Assembly: GCF_031323975.1 (NCBI RefSeq)
Contig: NZ_JAVIWS010000001.1
Span: 4,340,001-4,404,000 of the forward strand
Direction: 5' to 3'
Length of the DNA stretch: 64,000 nt
From: Escherichia ruysiae
Lineage (GTDB): Bacteria > Pseudomonadota > Gammaproteobacteria > Enterobacterales > Enterobacteriaceae
A model generated the notes under the pieces. It was not told the origin of the DNA and made no database searches. It saw nothing but the letters and a program-made list of their open reading frames with translations. How positions within the stretch are numbered: position 1 is the first letter of the stretch; every line of letters begins with the position of its first letter. Positions 61,806 to 64,000 of the stretch are shown here, in pieces. A program made the translations under genes and the position numbers.

Positions 61806-62978
61806 ATGCGGAAACTCTGGAACGCGCTACGCCGACCCAGTGCTCGTTGGTCGGTACTGGCGCTGGTCGCTATTGGGATTGTGATTGGCATTGCGCTGAT
61901 TGTATTGCCACACGTTGGGATCAAAGTCACCAGCACAACCGAATTTTGTGTCAGTTGCCACAGTATGCAACCGGTGTATGAAGAATATAAACAGTCGGTG
62001 CATTTCCAGAACGCCTCCGGCGTGCGAGCTGAATGCCATGACTGTCATATCCCGCCGGATATTCCAGGCATGGTGAAGCGCAAACTGGAAGCGAGCAACG
62101 ATATCTACCAGACCTTTATTGCCCACTCCATTGATACACCTGAAAAATTCGAAGCCAAACGCGCGGAACTTGCCGAGCGTGAATGGGCGCGAATGAAAGA
62201 AAACAACTCGGCAACCTGCCGCTCCTGCCATAACTACGATGCGATGGATCATGCGAAGCAGCATCCGGAAGCGGCACGTCAGATGAAGGTGGCAGCGAAA
62301 GTTAATCAATCCTGCATCGACTGTCATAAAGGTATTGCCCACCAGTTACCGGATATGAGTAGCGGCTTCCGTAAGCAGTTCGACGAGTTGCGCGCCAGTG
62401 CTAATGACAGTGGTGACACGCTGTACTCCATTGATATCAAGCCGATTTATGCGGCGAAAGGCGATAAAGAAGCGTCTGGTTCACTGCTGCCTGCTTCGGA
62501 AGTGAAAGTCCTTAAACGTGACGGCGACTGGCTGCAAATTGAGATTACCGGCTGGACAGAAAGCGCCGGACGTCAGCGTGTACTCACCCAGTTCCCAGGC
62601 AAACGCATCTTTGTTGCCTCGATTCGTGGTGATGTGCAGCAGCAGGTGAAAACGCTGGAGAAAACCACCGTTGCCGACACCAATACCGAGTGGAGCAAGT
62701 TACAGGCCACCGCGTGGATGAAGAAAGGCGACATGGTGAACGATATCAAACCGATCTGGGCTTATGCGGATTCGTTGTACAACGGCACTTGTAACCAGTG
62801 CCACGGCGCACCGGAAATCTCCCACTTTGACGCTAATGGTTGGATCGGCACGCTCAACGGCATGATTGGCTTTACCAGCCTCGATAAACGTGAAGAACGC
62901 ACCTTGTTGAAATATCTGCAAATGAATGCGTCTGACACCGCAGGTAAGGCTCACGGCGATAAGAAGGAAGAAAAATAA
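61806..62978 (+). CDS. torC: Pentahemic c-type cytochrome TorC
   Basis: A 390-residue membrane-anchored cytochrome (NapC/NirT family) that passes electrons from menaquinol to TorA. An N-terminal anchor helix (about 15-36, WSVLALVAIGIVIGIALIVLP) is followed by four N-terminal heme motifs, CVSCH (48-52), CHDCH, CRSCH and CIDCH, and a fifth, CNQCH, in the C-terminal TorC-specific domain. The start at 61806 matches K-12. Its stop overlaps the torA start (TAATG). Confidence 0.97.
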   Translation: MRKLWNALRRPSARWSVLALVAIGIVIGIALIVLPHVGIKVTSTTEFCVSCHSMQPVYEEYKQSVHFQNASGVRAECHDCHIPPDIPGMVKRKLEASNDIYQTFIAHSIDTPEKFEAKRAELAEREWARMKENNSATCRSCHNYDAMDHAKQHPEAARQMKVAAKVNQSCIDCHKGIAHQLPDMSSGFRKQFDELRASANDSGDTLYSIDIKPIYAAKGDKEASGSLLPASEVKVLKRDGDWLQIEITGWTESAGRQRVLTQFPGKRIFVASIRGDVQQQVKTLEKTTVADTNTEWSKLQATAWMKKGDMVNDIKPIWAYADSLYNGTCNQCHGAPEISHFDANGWIGTLNGMIGFTSLDKREERTLLKYLQMNASDTAGKAHGDKKEEK

Positions 62979-64000
62979 TGAACAATAACGATCTCTTTCA
63001 GGCATCACGTCGGCGTTTTCTGGCGCAGCTCGGCGGCTTAACCGTCGCCGGGATGCTGGGGCCGTCATTGTTAACGCCGCGCCGTGCGACTGCGGCGCAA
63101 GCGGCTACTGAGGCCGTCACCTCGAAAGAGGGCATTCTGACCGGATCGCACTGGGGGGCTATCCGCGCGACGGTGAAGGATGGTCGCTTTGTGGCGGCAA
63201 AACCGTTCGAACTGGATAAATATCCGTCGAAAATGATCGCCGGATTGCCGGATCACGTACACAACGCGGCGCGTATTCGTTATCCGATGGTACGCGTGGA
63301 CTGGCTGCGTAAGCGCCATCTGAGCGATACCTCCCAGCGCGGTGATAACCGTTTTGTGCGCGTGAGCTGGGATGAAGCCCTCGACATGTTCTATGAAGAA
63401 CTGGAACGCGTGCAGAAAACTCACGGGCCGAGTGCCTTGCTGACCGCCAGTGGTTGGCAATCGACGGGGATGTTCCATAACGCTTCGGGGATGCTGGCGA
63501 AAGCTATTGCCTTGCATGGTAATAGCGTTGGTACGGGCGGAGATTACTCTACCGGTGCTGCGCAGGTGATCCTGCCGCGCGTAGTCGGTTCGATGGAAGT
63601 GTATGAACAGCAAACCTCCTGGCCGCTGGTATTGCAGAACAGCAAAACCATTGTGCTGTGGGGCTCCGATTTGCTGAAAAACCAGCAAGCGAACTGGTGG
63701 TGCCCGGATCACGATGTTTATGAATATTACGAGCAGCTAAAAGCGAAAGTCGCCGCCGGTGAAGTTGTGGTCATCAGCATCGATCCGGTTGTCACATCCA
63801 CCCATGAGTATCTGGGGCGCGAGCATGTGAAGCACATTGCGGTTAACCCGCAAACTGACGTGCCGCTGCAACTGGCGCTGGCACATACGCTGTACAGTGA
63901 AAACCTGTACGACAAAAACTTCCTCGCTAACTACTGTGTGGGTTTTGAGCAGTTCCTGCCGTATCTGCTGGGTGAGAAAGACGGTCAGCCGAAAGATGCC
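62978..64000 (+). CDS. torA: TMAO reductase TorA, N-terminal 341 codons (3' end outside window)
   Basis: Periplasmic molybdoenzyme (DMSO reductase family, bis-MGD) reducing trimethylamine N-oxide to trimethylamine; K-12 TorA is 848 residues, so about 40% is present. The Tat signal with SRRRFLAQLGG (residues 10-20) and cleavage near ATAA-Q is clear. The expected Mo ligand Ser191 is in GGDYSTGAAQ. The start ATG shares its A with the torC stop (TAATG), implying translational coupling. The frame is open to the window edge. torD, the TorA chaperone gene, would lie beyond it. Confidence 0.97.
   Translation, partial: MNNNDLFQASRRRFLAQLGGLTVAGMLGPSLLTPRRATAAQAATEAVTSKEGILTGSHWGAIRATVKDGRFVAAKPFELDKYPSKMIAGLPDHVHNAARIRYPMVRVDWLRKRHLSDTSQRGDNRFVRVSWDEALDMFYEELERVQKTHGPSALLTASGWQSTGMFHNASGMLAKAIALHGNSVGTGGDYSTGAAQVILPRVVGSMEVYEQQTSWPLVLQNSKTIVLWGSDLLKNQQANWWCPDHDVYEYYEQLKAKVAAGEVVVISIDPVVTSTHEYLGREHVKHIAVNPQTDVPLQLALAHTLYSENLYDKNFLANYCVGFEQFLPYLLGEKDGQPKDA

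Overview
The window is about 64 kb of enterobacterial chromosome backbone. Nearly every protein can be recognised as a homologue of the Escherichia coli K-12 block running from mukB to torA (around 21-23 min), in the same order and orientation. Protein lengths match K-12 almost everywhere, but the sequence is clearly not K-12: most proteins carry scattered substitutions, and AppA, HyaF, OmpF and OmpA carry more. The organism is an Escherichia, either a non-K-12 E. coli lineage or a close relative such as a cryptic clade; I cannot place it more precisely. All comparisons with K-12 are from memory, not from an alignment.

Layout. 1-4.1 kb: end of mukB, then cell-wall genes ldtD and mepK, and gloC. 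4.2-10.1 kb: a leftward run aspC, ompF, asnS, pncB, with the OmpR-controlled ompF upstream region. 10.3-17.4 kb: pepN, a REP cluster and the leftward alkanesulfonate operon ssuEADCB. 17.6-24.6 kb: pyrD, zapC, ycbX, rlmL, uup. 24.7-28.7 kb: pqiABC and rmf. 28.7-34.5 kb: fabA, lonH, matP, ompA, sulA and a broken sxy. 34.5-44.5 kb: yccS, yccF, helD, mgsA, csgI, yccU, hspQ, rlmI, acyP, tusE, yccA and tRNA-Ser serT. 44.9-54.7 kb: hydrogenase-1 operon hyaABCDEF followed by cytochrome bd-II and phytase (appCBXA). 54.7-57.1 kb: cold-shock genes cspH and cspG, ymcF, a decayed sfa, gnsA and yccM. 57.2-64 kb: the TMAO system torS-torT-torR-torC-torA, with torA cut by the window edge.

Genes that work together: SsuABC imports sulfonates for SsuDE to desulfonate. 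PqiABC is an envelope MCE-type lipid transport system. Hya and App link H2 oxidation to a quinol oxidase under low oxygen or starvation. TorT/TorS/TorR sense TMAO and drive torCA through four tor boxes. MukB, MatP, ZapC and SulA all act on chromosome organisation or division.

Notable differences from K-12: the elf (ycbQRSTUVF) fimbrial operon is absent between ssuE and pyrD; the gfc-etp-etk capsule-export operon is absent between appA and cspH; sxy (competence regulator) has an in-frame ochre codon; sfa is frameshifted; and OmpF loop 6 and OmpA loop 3 have length changes. Two possibly undescribed elements stand out: a small ribbon-helix-helix-like reading frame with an A8 tract antisense to the ompA promoter, and a promoter-plus-terminator unit that could make a ~150-nt RNA between ompF and asnS. 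I found no CRISPR array, prophage, insertion sequence, defence island or clearly novel multi-gene system.
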